Positions 36,901-43,878 of a stretch of DNA of 64,000 nucleotides are shown here, piece by piece. The number at the start of each line of letters is the position of its first letter. The first letter of the stretch is position 1. The notes beneath the pieces are model-generated. The model searched no databases. It saw only the letters and a program-made list of their open reading frames with translations, and was not told the DNA's origin. Position numbers and translations under genes: made by a program. The stretch comes from Streptomyces sp. WP-1 (GTDB lineage Bacteria; Actinomycetota; Actinomycetes; Streptomycetales; Streptomycetaceae): contig NZ_CP123923.1 of assembly GCF_030450125.1 (NCBI RefSeq), positions 1,116,001 to 1,180,000 on the forward strand, read 5' to 3'.

Positions 36901-37068
36901 GGCGAGGTCGTCGGCCACGTCCAGTACAAACCGAGCTACCTGGAGAAGCGGACCGTGACGGCACTGCTCGCGCTCTACCGCACCGTGCTCTTCGACTCGA
37001 TCGCCCACCCCGACCTGGCACTCGACGAGATCGCGCCGGTCGGCGGTCCCAAGGAGACGGACCAGTGA
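30919..37068 (+). CDS. Hybrid PKS-NRPS with tandem acyltransferases: ACP-KS-AT-AT-ACP-C (SalA-like)
   Basis: 2049 residues from the ATG at 30919. Domains: ACP1 (Ser45 in GLDSAKA); KS about 103-525 with Cys265 (DAACAGS), His400 (ECHGSATPLGDP) and His438 (KSNVGHLEAAAG), all intact; AT1 about 600-890 with Ser691 (GQSVGE) and HAPH at 789-792; AT2 about 1030-1320 with Ser1120 (GHSLGE) and RPVH at 1220-1223; ACP2 (Ser1455 in GLDSML); an Ala/Pro/Thr-rich linker about 1500-1590; and a condensation domain about 1590-2030 with HHIASDA at 1730-1736. There are no KR, DH or ER domains, so the beta-keto (or aldehyde) function survives. ACP1 would carry the starter, KS would extend it once, and C would couple the beta-keto acyl unit to the amino acid on the next protein. 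This is the domain order I recall for SalA of salinosporamide biosynthesis. It overlaps the next gene by GTGA. Confidence 0.9.
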   Translation: MPQERGARDVRAVTEFLLSRFVELLDVSRDAVDRWAPMHQYGLDSAKAASLAVSLSEFLGRPVPVTWMWQYPTVDELSRALVEGPPAAPEAAAPGRDRRGPSYEPVAIVGIGCRFPGGPDPSSFWRLLAEGRDAVGPVPAARRELLGDAVRWGGFIDGIDRFDPLFFGISPREAVQMDPQQRLILELAWEALEDAGVPPLGLVGSDTGVFMASCWGDYAALAHYRGPGSQITPHTATGMHDGIIANRVSYILGLQGPSMAIDAACAGSLVSVHLGCQSIWMGESELVLAGGVNLSFVADYYTAMDQMGALAPDGRCKTFDARADGYVRGEGAGVVVLAPLSVALERELPVYCLIKGSSANNDGLSNGMTAPSPQAQELMLRTAYRRAGIAPSLVDYIECHGSATPLGDPIEANAIGAVLGGDRPTPLRLGSVKSNVGHLEAAAGIVGLVKLALSVRNGVLPASLHYSAPNPQILFDEYGLAVQDRLTAWPRRSDARRGGVSSFGFGGAICHVAVEELPRPEGRLLLLAEDSPEALADRARALRDEHDLREVCGRAPGEGRFRLAAAARDMGELRSQLDAFAAGTTVPGLSAGEAGGGRPRVAFLFSGNGSQWVGMGRQLLAGMPVFRRAMMRCDRRMRELLGFSLVDQLLAADGRLDDMDVFQPLLFCMQVALADAWRSLGVQPDAVVGQSVGEFAASHIAGALDFEDAARLAACHGRLLQQLAVGRGEGIVVTTDAAAVQPYLTGQLTVSGHNGPNSTLVTGTPQEIDTLVQRLTEAGITTHRVRMGHAPHSPLVDHVLAPLRAELAGIRPRTTRVPMISTVTGERVDGAELGPDYWADNLRHEIQVVRALTALRAYDIDAVVELSPHPLLLKSASQLLDAATLPSLRRGADEAQTLLGSLGALYTAGHPVTASPFRTGDRGRHIAPVQGAFAQDEALCLVPVSAHSAAALADTCRALSNHVESDPGLRVSDLAYTLATRRTHQNHRVALLAAGRQDVLDGLAQVAAGRPHPGVVTGTVSGGTDRRVALVFSGGGTQWVGMGRELLRAHAGFRTWMHACDSAVRAAGGCSVLEQLDAPESEARFEEMDFQQPVLFALQVSLAQVWLGLGIRPAAVVGHSLGEVAAACVAGALSLEDAARVVVARSHLLEREAAPGAMISVDLPERELLPWLAPYAEHAAVAVVNSPTSAAVSGSPEAVRALEADLRAAGISTRNIRVERPVHSPGMDPLTGPLRELIAGISPSAGSIDFHSTALAGAVNPVVDVDYWVHNLRDQVRFAETIGALVADGVGTFVEIGPHETLRGAVEEIALTRGARVHAVNSLRRGESDVRRLLEAVASLHVRGVPLSFDALFADDVEVVQTPLVQWQKERYWLDAVPRVDGSLAATVVPAAPALPAASAAPSTAVAEAAAEPVGTAVPGRSVEELVLGEIADVLGVPEDRFDAGASLRDFGLDSMLAIRLVNRVQSLFGQRVSPVVFLDGRTIAEIVGHLREVVGGEGAGAAAGTAPVVQGPPTQAPHTSPPPASASPTQAPPATPLPTPASPAPGTSPAPPRTPLDTLSTFSELDAEELLDELAARGLLDPTDAPALDQLRAEGRGFELAPASHGQASLWFMQQIEPDAVPYNFMVAARVRTAVDAPALERAVAAVMRRHPALRTIFVEAGGSPYQVILDEPEYEFLVADSTYLDDEQAREELAVYGHMPLDLDNGPLVRVVLMTRGPADHYLLVLVHHIASDAASADVMIRELQAFYEGVDPDTAEPVASYTEFVEWERQWLAGPAAEAALDWWSRRLADPPAHLDLSPVERPPGVTYEGRDLTFRWSAEETRTLREFAVREGVSISTVVLAGFFATLNRAAGVEDSVLATAIAQRAESGWESAIGYYLNTVLVRAKPAGDRGFRELLREVHAFSLGLLEHMNYPLDLLASELKPPRAEGRSPWFDVVLNWLSSDAFPRSVKLFHGIGDTIAPEGALPLEPLPVRRHLAKFDLEISMAEIGGEVVGHVQYKPSYLEKRTVTALLALYRTVLFDSIAHPDLALDEIAPVGGPKETDQ

Positions 37069-38879
37069 CCCAGACCCTGCACACCCGGTTCATCGAACAG
37101 GCCGGGAAGACCCCGGACGCCATCGCCGTCCACTCCGACACCGGGGTGCTGACCTACCGCGAACTGGACGAACAATCGCGGGAGTTGGCTGAGCGGCTCG
37201 TCGCCGAGGGCGCGGGGCCCGGGGTCCCGGTCGGCGTCTGCGTCGAGCGCACGCCCGGTCTGCTCGTCGCCATCCTGGCCGTCCTGCGCGCCGGCTCCTG
37301 CTATGTGCCGCTGGACCCGAGATACCCGGCCGAGCGGCTGGACCTCATGGTCCGCGACAGCGGCACGAACCTGCTGCTGACCACGCCCGCGTCCCGGGAG
37401 AACTGCCCGGCGGGCCCGACCCTGGTCGTGCTGGACGGGGCCGTGACGACCGAGCCGGGCGGGAAGCCCGTACCGGTCGTCCCCGACGACACCGCCTACG
37501 TGATCTACACCTCGGGCTCCACGGGCAAGCCCAAGGGCGTGGCGATCCGGCACAGCGGCTGCGCGGCCATGCTGTCCGCCTGGGACCGGGTCCTCGGCGA
37601 CCGCGATCTCGGCGGGGTCTGCGCGGCCAGCTCGATCTGCTTCGACATGTCCGTGATGGAGATCTTCCCCGCGCTGAGCCTGGGCGGCGCCCTCGTCCTC
37701 GTGGAGAGCACCGTCCATCTGCCCGAGAGCCCCCACGCGGACAAGGTCACCCTGCTGCACGCCATCCCGTCGGTGACGAACGCCCTGCTCGACGCGGGCG
37801 GGCTGCCGCCGAACCTGCGCACGGTCGTGTTCGGCGGCGAGCCGCTGCGGCGCAAGCTGGTGGACCGGGTGTACGCGGAGACCGGCGCGGAGGTCTTCAA
37901 CGCCTACGGTCCCACCGAGGGCACCGTCTTCTGCACGCTGGGCCCGGTGCCGAGGGACGGGACCGGCGAGCCCACGATCGGCGCGGCGGCGGCCGGTGCC
38001 CGGCTGTACGTGCTGGACGAGGACCGGGGGCCGGTGCCGCCCGGCGTCCCCGGTGAGCTGTACCTCGGCGGGGCGGGCGTCGCCCACGGCTACCTCAACC
38101 GGCCGGAGACCACCGCCGAACGGTTCGTGCCGGACCCGTTCCTGGGCGAGGGCCGCATGTACCGCACCGGCGATGTCGTCGTCCTCACCGGCAGCGGCGA
38201 ACTGGAGTTCGTCGGGCGCACCGACAACCAGGTCAAGGTGCGCGGCCACCGCATCGAACTGGAGGAGGTCGAGTCCCGGCTGACCGGCTGTCCCGAGGTC
38301 CGCGAGGCCGCGGCCGTCGTACGGGGGCGCAGGCTCGTCGGCTACGTCGTGACCGAGGGCGGCCCCCGGGGCGGCGTACGGCTGGACGCGGGGCTCCAGG
38401 CCACCATCACCGGCAAGCTCGCCGCCGAACTGCCCGAGTACATGGTGCCGCAGGCGATCGTGGTCCTGGACGAGCTGCCGCTGACCCCGGGCGGGAAGCT
38501 CGACCGCGCCGCGCTGCCCGAGCCGCCGGCCGCCGGCAGCGGGCCCGTGACCGCCGCGGGCACCCCGACGGAGGTGGCGCTCTCCGAGATCTGGGGCCAG
38601 CTGCTCGGTCTGGAACCGGCGGGCATCGACGTCCGGGCCGCCTTCTACGACCTCGGCGGCGACTCGCTCCTGCTGGTGCGGCTGGCCCGGCTGATGACCC
38701 GGCGTTTCGACCGCCGGGTGCGGGTGCCCGACCTCTTCCGCTTCCGTGACATCCACTCGCTGGGCCGCTGGCTCGACGAGGAGGGCGACGCCACCCCCGA
38801 GGTGGTCGAGTCGGCCCGCCGTCGCGCCGCCGTACGCCGTGCCGCGCTGCGCGGCCGCGCCTCCGCCACCGGTGGCTGA
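37065..38879 (+). CDS. NRPS adenylation-PCP didomain (SalB-like)
   Basis: 604 residues from the GTG at 37065, coupled to the PKS stop. The A domain has A3 YTSGSTGKPKGV (from residue 148), A5 NAYGPTEGT (from 279), A7 YRTGD, A8 GRTDNQVKVRGHRIELEEVE and A10 LPLTPGGKLDR. The PCP has Ser534 in LGGDSLL. There is no C domain; that function is at the end of the PKS. By manual alignment to GrsA the binding-pocket code is D-M-M-H-V-G-A-V-F-K. It is not a standard signature; the G301-V330-F331 part resembles some leucine-type codes, so a branched aliphatic amino acid is possible. Specificity is tentative. It holds the amino acid that is probably hydroxylated by the P450 and cyclised by the standalone KS. 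Confidence 0.9.
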   Translation: MTQTLHTRFIEQAGKTPDAIAVHSDTGVLTYRELDEQSRELAERLVAEGAGPGVPVGVCVERTPGLLVAILAVLRAGSCYVPLDPRYPAERLDLMVRDSGTNLLLTTPASRENCPAGPTLVVLDGAVTTEPGGKPVPVVPDDTAYVIYTSGSTGKPKGVAIRHSGCAAMLSAWDRVLGDRDLGGVCAASSICFDMSVMEIFPALSLGGALVLVESTVHLPESPHADKVTLLHAIPSVTNALLDAGGLPPNLRTVVFGGEPLRRKLVDRVYAETGAEVFNAYGPTEGTVFCTLGPVPRDGTGEPTIGAAAAGARLYVLDEDRGPVPPGVPGELYLGGAGVAHGYLNRPETTAERFVPDPFLGEGRMYRTGDVVVLTGSGELEFVGRTDNQVKVRGHRIELEEVESRLTGCPEVREAAAVVRGRRLVGYVVTEGGPRGGVRLDAGLQATITGKLAAELPEYMVPQAIVVLDELPLTPGGKLDRAALPEPPAAGSGPVTAAGTPTEVALSEIWGQLLGLEPAGIDVRAAFYDLGGDSLLLVRLARLMTRRFDRRVRVPDLFRFRDIHSLGRWLDEEGDATPEVVESARRRAAVRRAALRGRASATGG

Positions 38880-38939
38880 GCGATCCGCCGTCACCCGTGA
38901 ACCGAGCTTTCCCGCAACCCACTTGAGCAGGAGTCCCTC

Positions 38940-40727
38940 ATGTCCGAAAGTCCCGAGCAGGACTACGACCCGGGCGACGTGGCCGTCATCGGCATCTCGT
39001 GCAGAGCGCCCGGTGCCCGCACCAAGGAGCAGTTCTGGGACAACCTCGTGCACGGCAGGGAGTCCGTACGGTTCCTGGAGAAGGACGAGATCAAGGTCGA
39101 CGAGACCCTGATCAACAACCCGTACTACGTGCGGGCCTGCGGCACCCTCGACGGGTACGACGCGTTCGATCCGTCGGTGTTCGGCATCAGCGACCGGATG
39201 GCGGCCGCGATGACCCCGGAGAACCGGCTGTTCGTGGAGAGCGCCTGGGAGGCGCTGGAGGACGGCGGCTACGACCCCGAGCGGGTGCCGGGCGAGATGG
39301 GCATCTACGGCGCCAACAACCCGCAGACGGCGGCCCTCTACGGCACTCCCCCGGACCGGGTGTCGGTCGGTCCCGAGGCGATCGAGCACGGACTGGCGTG
39401 GTCGCCGGACACCATGACGTCCAACGCGCTGTACTACATCGGGCTGACCGGCGAGGCCGTCACCGTCACCACCGCGTGCGCCGGCTTCCACTACGCGGTG
39501 CATCTGGCCTGCCAGTCCCTGCTGCTGGGGCAGACCGACATGGCGATCGCGGGTGGCGCGATGGTCCGGCTGCCGCACCCGCGCGGTCATCTGTGGGAGG
39601 AGGGCCGGATCCTGTCCCGGGACGGCCACTGCCGCCCCTTCGACGCGGCCGGCACCGGCGCCGCGCTGTCCAGCGGTGTCGTCACCATGCTGCTCAAGCC
39701 GCTCGCCCAGGCCGTCGCCGACCGCGACCACGTCTACGCCGTGGTCAAGGGCTCGGCCATCAACAACAACGGGGTCAGCGCGATGGCCTACGGGCTGGCG
39801 CAGCCCGAGCGGCTCAGCGCGTGCATCGCGGCGGCCATGCAGGTCGGCGGCGTGACCCCGGACACGGTGTCCATGTACGAGGCCAACGGGCTCGGGCTGC
39901 CGATCACCGACCAGCTCGAAGTGCACGCCGTGGGCATGGCGTTCGGCAAGCAGACCGGCACCTGCTCGATCGGCGGGGTCAAGGGCAACGTCGGGCACGG
40001 CGGGGTGGTGGCGGGCGGCTTCGGCGCCATGAAGGCCACGATGGCGCTGTACCACCGGACGCTGGCGCCGACGATCAACCTGACCGAGGCCGACCCGGAG
40101 ATCGACTTCCCCAGCACCCCGTTCGTGCCCCAGCTGGAGGCGGCGGACTGGGAGCCGGAGGCCGGCGTGCGGCGCGCCGGGATCACCGCGATCGGTGGCG
40201 GCGGCTACAACGGGCACCTGGTGCTCGAAGAGGCGCCGGGGCCCGTCGAGCGCGCCCCCGAGGCCGTCGGCAGGCCGCGCCTCGCCACCCTCTCCGCCCT
40301 GGACGACGACGCGCTCGCCCGGCAGCGCGCCCGGCTGCGGGACCGGCTGCTGGCCGATCCCGGTCTGCGGCTCGACGACGTGTGCTTCAGCCTCAACCTG
40401 GGCCGCCGGACGATGGACCGCCGCTGGGCGGCCGTGGTGCGCAGCCGCGAGGAGCTGATCGAGGCGCTGTCCGCCGAGACCGCGGGCGGCCCGGCCGTCA
40501 CGACCGCTGCCGCGCCGCAGGTGGACGCCGACGCGCTGCCGCACGGCGACCACGGGATCGTACCGGCCGCGCCGGACGACGACCGGGCGCTGTCCGCGCT
40601 CGCCGCCGCCTGGGTGAACGGCCGGCGGGTGGACTTCCGTCCGCTCCACCAGGGGGAGGCGAGCCACCGCGTGCCGCTGCCCACCTACCCGTTCCGGCCG
40701 CGCCGGTTCTGGCGCACCGAATGGTGA
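38940..40727 (+). CDS. Standalone ketosynthase with His-to-Asn active site (SalC-like bicyclase candidate)
   Basis: 595 residues. A KS fold fills about 10-430 with the nucleophile Cys180 (VTTACAGFHYAVH) and second histidine His353 (KGNVGHGG), but the first catalytic histidine is Asn316 (YEANGLGLPITDQLE instead of EAHGTGT.LGDP). The C-terminal 150 residues are a KS-AT linker remnant ending PLPTYPFRPRRFW; no AT or ACP follows. In salinosporamide biosynthesis a standalone KS, SalC, catalyses intramolecular aldol closure and beta-lactone formation on a PCP-bound beta-keto amide; this gene has the same place in the operon. A His-to-Asn change removes the residue that supports malonyl decarboxylation, in line with non-extending chemistry. 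Function is inferred. It overlaps the P450 gene by 7 bp (4 bp if GTG 40724 is used). Confidence 0.88.
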   Translation: MSESPEQDYDPGDVAVIGISCRAPGARTKEQFWDNLVHGRESVRFLEKDEIKVDETLINNPYYVRACGTLDGYDAFDPSVFGISDRMAAAMTPENRLFVESAWEALEDGGYDPERVPGEMGIYGANNPQTAALYGTPPDRVSVGPEAIEHGLAWSPDTMTSNALYYIGLTGEAVTVTTACAGFHYAVHLACQSLLLGQTDMAIAGGAMVRLPHPRGHLWEEGRILSRDGHCRPFDAAGTGAALSSGVVTMLLKPLAQAVADRDHVYAVVKGSAINNNGVSAMAYGLAQPERLSACIAAAMQVGGVTPDTVSMYEANGLGLPITDQLEVHAVGMAFGKQTGTCSIGGVKGNVGHGGVVAGGFGAMKATMALYHRTLAPTINLTEADPEIDFPSTPFVPQLEAADWEPEAGVRRAGITAIGGGGYNGHLVLEEAPGPVERAPEAVGRPRLATLSALDDDALARQRARLRDRLLADPGLRLDDVCFSLNLGRRTMDRRWAAVVRSREELIEALSAETAGGPAVTTAAAPQVDADALPHGDHGIVPAAPDDDRALSALAAAWVNGRRVDFRPLHQGEASHRVPLPTYPFRPRRFWRTEW

Positions 40728-41968
40728 GCGCGGGCGCCCCGGCGCCGGCCACCGTGGACCTGGGCGACCCGGACACCTTCGCCGACCACGACCTCGACGG
40801 GTTCTGGCGCACCCTGCGGGACACCGCGCCGGTGTACTGGAACCCCCCGGCGGGCGGCCGCCGCGGATTCTGGGTGCTGTCCCGGTACGACGACATCATG
40901 GCCGCCTACCGGGACGATCTGCACCTCACCTCCGAGCGCGGCAATGTGCTGGTCACGCTGCTGGGCGGGGGTGACGCGGGGGCGGGGCGGATGCTGGCCG
41001 TCACCGACGGGCACCGCCACCACGAGCTGCGCAAGATCCTCCAGCGGGTGCTCTCGCCCAGGGTGCTCAGCGAGGTCGCGGCGGCGGTGCGGGCCAACAC
41101 CCGGCGGCTGATCCGCGAGGCGGTCGAGGCCGGCGGCTGCGACTTCGCCGAGGAGATCGCGAGCCGTATCCCGATGACCACGATCTCCAATCTGCTCGGC
41201 GTGCCCGAGCGGGACCGGGACTATCTGCTCGCCCAGACCAAGGCGGCGCTGTCGGCCGACTCGGAGGACGTCGACGAGGTCGACTCGGAGATGGCCCGCA
41301 ACGAGATCCTGCTGTACTTCATGGACATGGTCGAGGAGCGGCGGGCGGCGCCCGGTGACGATGTGATCAGCATGCTGGTCGCCAGTTCCATCGACGGGGT
41401 GCCGCTGTCCGACGAGGACATCGTGCTCAACTGCTACAGCCTGATCATCGGCGGCGACGAGACCAGCCGGCTGACGATGATCGACGGCGTGCACAGCCTC
41501 GCGGCCCGGCCCGAGCAGTGGCGGCGGCTCAAGGACGGCGAGGTCGCGATCGACACCGCCGTGGACGAGGTGCTGCGCTGGGCCTCCCCCACCCTGCACT
41601 TCGGGCGCACCGTGGTCCGCGAGACCGAGGTGCACGGGGTGCGGTTGCGTCCGGGCGAGATCGTCACGCTCTGGCACGCCTCCGGCAACCGGGACGAGCG
41701 GGTCTTCGAGCGGCCCGGGGAGTTCGACCTCGGCCGCACCCCCAACAAGCATCTGGCCTTCGGCTACGGCCCGCACTTCTGCCTCGGCTCCTATCTGGCC
41801 AAGGTGGAGATCGCCGAACTTCTGCTGGCGCTGCGGGACTTCACCACCGGTTTCGAGCAGACCGGCGAGGCGCTGCGCATCCGGTCGAACTTCCTGACCG
41901 GGTTCTCCACACTGCCGGTGCGGTTGTGGCCCGACCCCCGCTCGATGAAGGAGGCGGCAGCCCGGTGA
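40721..41968 (+). CDS. Cytochrome P450 (SalD-like, probable amino-acid beta-hydroxylase)
   Basis: 415 residues from the ATG at 40721; a GTG at 40724 is equally possible. Motifs: I-helix IIGGDETSRL (the usual AGxxT region), K-helix EVLR (ExxR), and the heme loop FGYGPHFCLGSYLA with Cys354 as the iron ligand. It is a soluble class I bacterial enzyme needing a ferredoxin and reductase from elsewhere, since none is in the window. By analogy with SalD, which hydroxylates the amino-acid side chain in salinosporamide biosynthesis, it may hydroxylate the beta carbon of the amino acid loaded on the PCP. Substrate is inferred from context. Confidence 0.9.
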   Translation: MVSAGAPAPATVDLGDPDTFADHDLDGFWRTLRDTAPVYWNPPAGGRRGFWVLSRYDDIMAAYRDDLHLTSERGNVLVTLLGGGDAGAGRMLAVTDGHRHHELRKILQRVLSPRVLSEVAAAVRANTRRLIREAVEAGGCDFAEEIASRIPMTTISNLLGVPERDRDYLLAQTKAALSADSEDVDEVDSEMARNEILLYFMDMVEERRAAPGDDVISMLVASSIDGVPLSDEDIVLNCYSLIIGGDETSRLTMIDGVHSLAARPEQWRRLKDGEVAIDTAVDEVLRWASPTLHFGRTVVRETEVHGVRLRPGEIVTLWHASGNRDERVFERPGEFDLGRTPNKHLAFGYGPHFCLGSYLAKVEIAELLLALRDFTTGFEQTGEALRIRSNFLTGFSTLPVRLWPDPRSMKEAAAR

Positions 41969-42660
41969 ACATCTACCTTTCGGGACAAGGGGCGTTCGCG
42001 GTCCAGGTCGGGGAGGCCCTGGCGGAGGAAGGCCACCGGATCGCGGGGGTGGCCGCGCCCCGGCTGCGCAAGGGGCACTGCGAGGAGAGCAACGCGCTGT
42101 CCTGGGACCGGCTGCGGGCGTGGGCGTACCCGAGGAGCATCCCCTGGACGGACTCGGCCGAACTGCGCGCGATGCACATCCCCGACGGGGTGGACCTCAT
42201 CGTCGCCGCCCACTCGCACGCCTTCATCGGCCGCGCGACCCGTGCCCGTGCCGCCGTCGCGGCCATCGGCTACCACCCGAGCCTGCTGCCGCTGCACCGC
42301 GGCCGGGACGCGATCCGGTGGACGATCCGCGACGGCGACAAGGTGACGGGCGGCAGCGTCTACCACCTCACCGAACGCACCGACGGCGGCCCGGTCGCCG
42401 CCCAGGAGCACCTGTTCGTGCCCCCGGGCTCGACCGCCGAGACCCTGTGGCGCGAGCACCTCGCGCCCCTCGGCGTGCGCCTGCTGGTCCGCGTGGTCAC
42501 CGACCTCGCCAAGGGCCGTCGCGTCGAGGTCCCCCAGGACGAGCGACTGGCCACCTGGGAACCGGCGATGGGCGCGGCCCCGCTGTTCAAGCCCGAACTC
42601 ATCGCCCTGCCGGGGTCGGAACCGGTCGACGGCAGCAGGTGGGCGCTGCACGCGGAGTGA
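41965..42660 (+). CDS. Fmt/PurN-like formyltransferase in the PKS-NRPS operon
   Basis: 231 residues from the GTG at 41965 (GGAGGCGGCAGCCC upstream), overlapping the P450 stop. The formyltransferase core is seen as VDLIVAAHSHAFI, AAIGYHPSLLPLHRGRDAIRW and VYHLTERTDGGPVAAQ. Of the N-H-D catalytic trio of Fmt/PurN, His104 and Asp140 are present, while Asn is replaced by Gly102 (GYHPSLLP instead of NxHxSLLP). The tRNA-binding C-terminal domain of Fmt is missing. It should use N10-formyl-tetrahydrofolate. In this operon it could supply a formyl starter to the first ACP of the PKS, or formylate an amine of the product. The first is more attractive because it explains an unmethylated C3 in an omuralide-type bicycle. 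Both are inference. Confidence 0.8.
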   Translation: MNIYLSGQGAFAVQVGEALAEEGHRIAGVAAPRLRKGHCEESNALSWDRLRAWAYPRSIPWTDSAELRAMHIPDGVDLIVAAHSHAFIGRATRARAAVAAIGYHPSLLPLHRGRDAIRWTIRDGDKVTGGSVYHLTERTDGGPVAAQEHLFVPPGSTAETLWREHLAPLGVRLLVRVVTDLAKGRRVEVPQDERLATWEPAMGAAPLFKPELIALPGSEPVDGSRWALHAE

Positions 42661-42671
42661 TGCGGTCCGCG

Positions 42672-42701
42672 AGGGGCTGGACTTCGCACCGTCCAGCCCC
42701 T
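42672..42701 (+). terminator. Terminator of the PKS-NRPS operon
   Basis: A perfect 11-bp stem (AGGGGCTGGAC at 42672-42682 and GTCCAGCCCCT at 42691-42701) with an 8-base loop lies 11 bp after the formyltransferase stop and is followed by TGTT. It sits between convergent genes and may act on both. It marks the right end of the biosynthetic operon. Confidence 0.8.
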
Positions 42702-42710
42702 GTTCCCCTC

Positions 42711-43751
42711 TCAGAGGCGGACCGCGTCGAGGACGGCCCGGGCGAAGACGGCCGGTGCCTCCTGCGGGAGGTTGTGCCCGACGCCCTCGACGACCCGGTG
42801 CTCGTAGGGTCCGGTGAAGCGGTCGCGGGTGGGGTCGCCGGGTGCGGTGAAGGGGTCCAGCTCGGGGCTCAGGGTGATGGCGGGGACGTGGATCACGGGC
42901 CGGGCGGCGAGTTCCTTCTCGTAGCGGTCGTACCGGCGTTCGCCGTCCGCGAGGCCGAGGCGCCAGCGGTAGTTGTGGATGACGACGGCGGCGTAGTCGG
43001 GGTTCTCGAAGGCGGCGGCGGTGCGCCGGAAAATAGCGTCGTCGAACTTCCAGCCGGGTGAGACCAGTTGCCACACCAGTCGGCACAACTCGTCGCGCAG
43101 CTTCGGTGTTTCCATGGCCTGGCGGCCGCGTTCGGTGGCGAAGTAGTACTGGTACCACCAGGTGTGCTCGTCGGCGGGCGCGATGGGCGACTTCTGCGCC
43201 TCGACGTTCGTGACGAGGTAGCCGCCGGTCGAGACGAGCGCGGTGACCCGTCCCGGCCACAGCGCGGCGATGATGTCGGCGGTGCGCGAGCCCCAGTCGA
43301 AGCCGGCGAGGACGGCCTCACGGATCTCCAGCGCGTCCATGAGCGCGACGATGTCCAGGGCGACGGCGGACTGCTGGGCGTTGCGGACCGTGCGGCCGGA
43401 CCGGAACCGGGTGGTGCCGTGGCCGCGCAGGTAGGGCACGATCACGCGGTACCCCCGCCCGGCGAGGAGCGGGGCGACGTCGACGAAGCTGTGGATGTCG
43501 TACGGCCATCCGTGCAGGCAGATCACGACGGGACCGTGGGCCGGGCCCGTCTCGGCGTACCCGATGTCGAGCACACCCGCGTGGACCTGCTTGAGCGCGG
43601 GGAACGCGGTGTGCGTCCCGGGTGCGGGGGCCTCGTCCGCCCCGCCGGGAGCGGCCTGGGCGGCGTCCGCCGACCGCGAGCCGGTCAGGGAGAGCGCGGC
43701 CGCGCCGGTCCCCAGGCCGACGGCCTTCCCGAAGGTACGCCTGTCGATCAT
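42711..43751 (-). CDS. Exported alpha/beta-hydrolase, epoxide-hydrolase/dehalogenase type
   Basis: 346 residues from the ATG at 43751. A Tat-like signal begins DRRTFGKAVGLGTGAAALS, with a probable cleavage after SADAAQA. The hydrolase fold shows the oxyanion region ICLHGWPYDIHSF, the nucleophile elbow AGFDWGSRTAD with an Asp in place of Ser (as in epoxide hydrolases and haloalkane dehalogenases), and a catalytic His near VEGVGHNLPQEAP. It is on the opposite strand to the biosynthetic operon and beyond its terminator, so it is probably not a thioesterase of that pathway. The longer frame at 44261 is a shadow of the next gene. Confidence 0.82.
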   Translation of the reverse strand: MIDRRTFGKAVGLGTGAAALSLTGSRSADAAQAAPGGADEAPAPGTHTAFPALKQVHAGVLDIGYAETGPAHGPVVICLHGWPYDIHSFVDVAPLLAGRGYRVIVPYLRGHGTTRFRSGRTVRNAQQSAVALDIVALMDALEIREAVLAGFDWGSRTADIIAALWPGRVTALVSTGGYLVTNVEAQKSPIAPADEHTWWYQYYFATERGRQAMETPKLRDELCRLVWQLVSPGWKFDDAIFRRTAAAFENPDYAAVVIHNYRWRLGLADGERRYDRYEKELAARPVIHVPAITLSPELDPFTAPGDPTRDRFTGPYEHRVVEGVGHNLPQEAPAVFARAVLDAVRL

Positions 43752-43878
43752 ATGAAACCCTCCGTCGTCCGCTGCGCGCGGTGAGGTCGGCTCGCCCGCG
43801 ACGCCACCGGCCGCTCCCCGCCGCCCGAAGGCGGCACGAAGGGGGCGATCGCGTTCTGCGAGCCGAACCGGCAAAGCG

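Noticed and set aside
36975..40667. A 1230-codon minus-strand open frame opposite the A-PCP and KS genes
   Set aside because: It is antisense to well-supported NRPS and KS genes, has no ribosome-binding site and shows low-complexity composition.
42711..43751. The alpha/beta-hydrolase as a thioesterase of the beta-lactone pathway
   Set aside because: It has a Tat-like export signal and an Asp nucleophile, is on the opposite strand and lies beyond the operon terminator.
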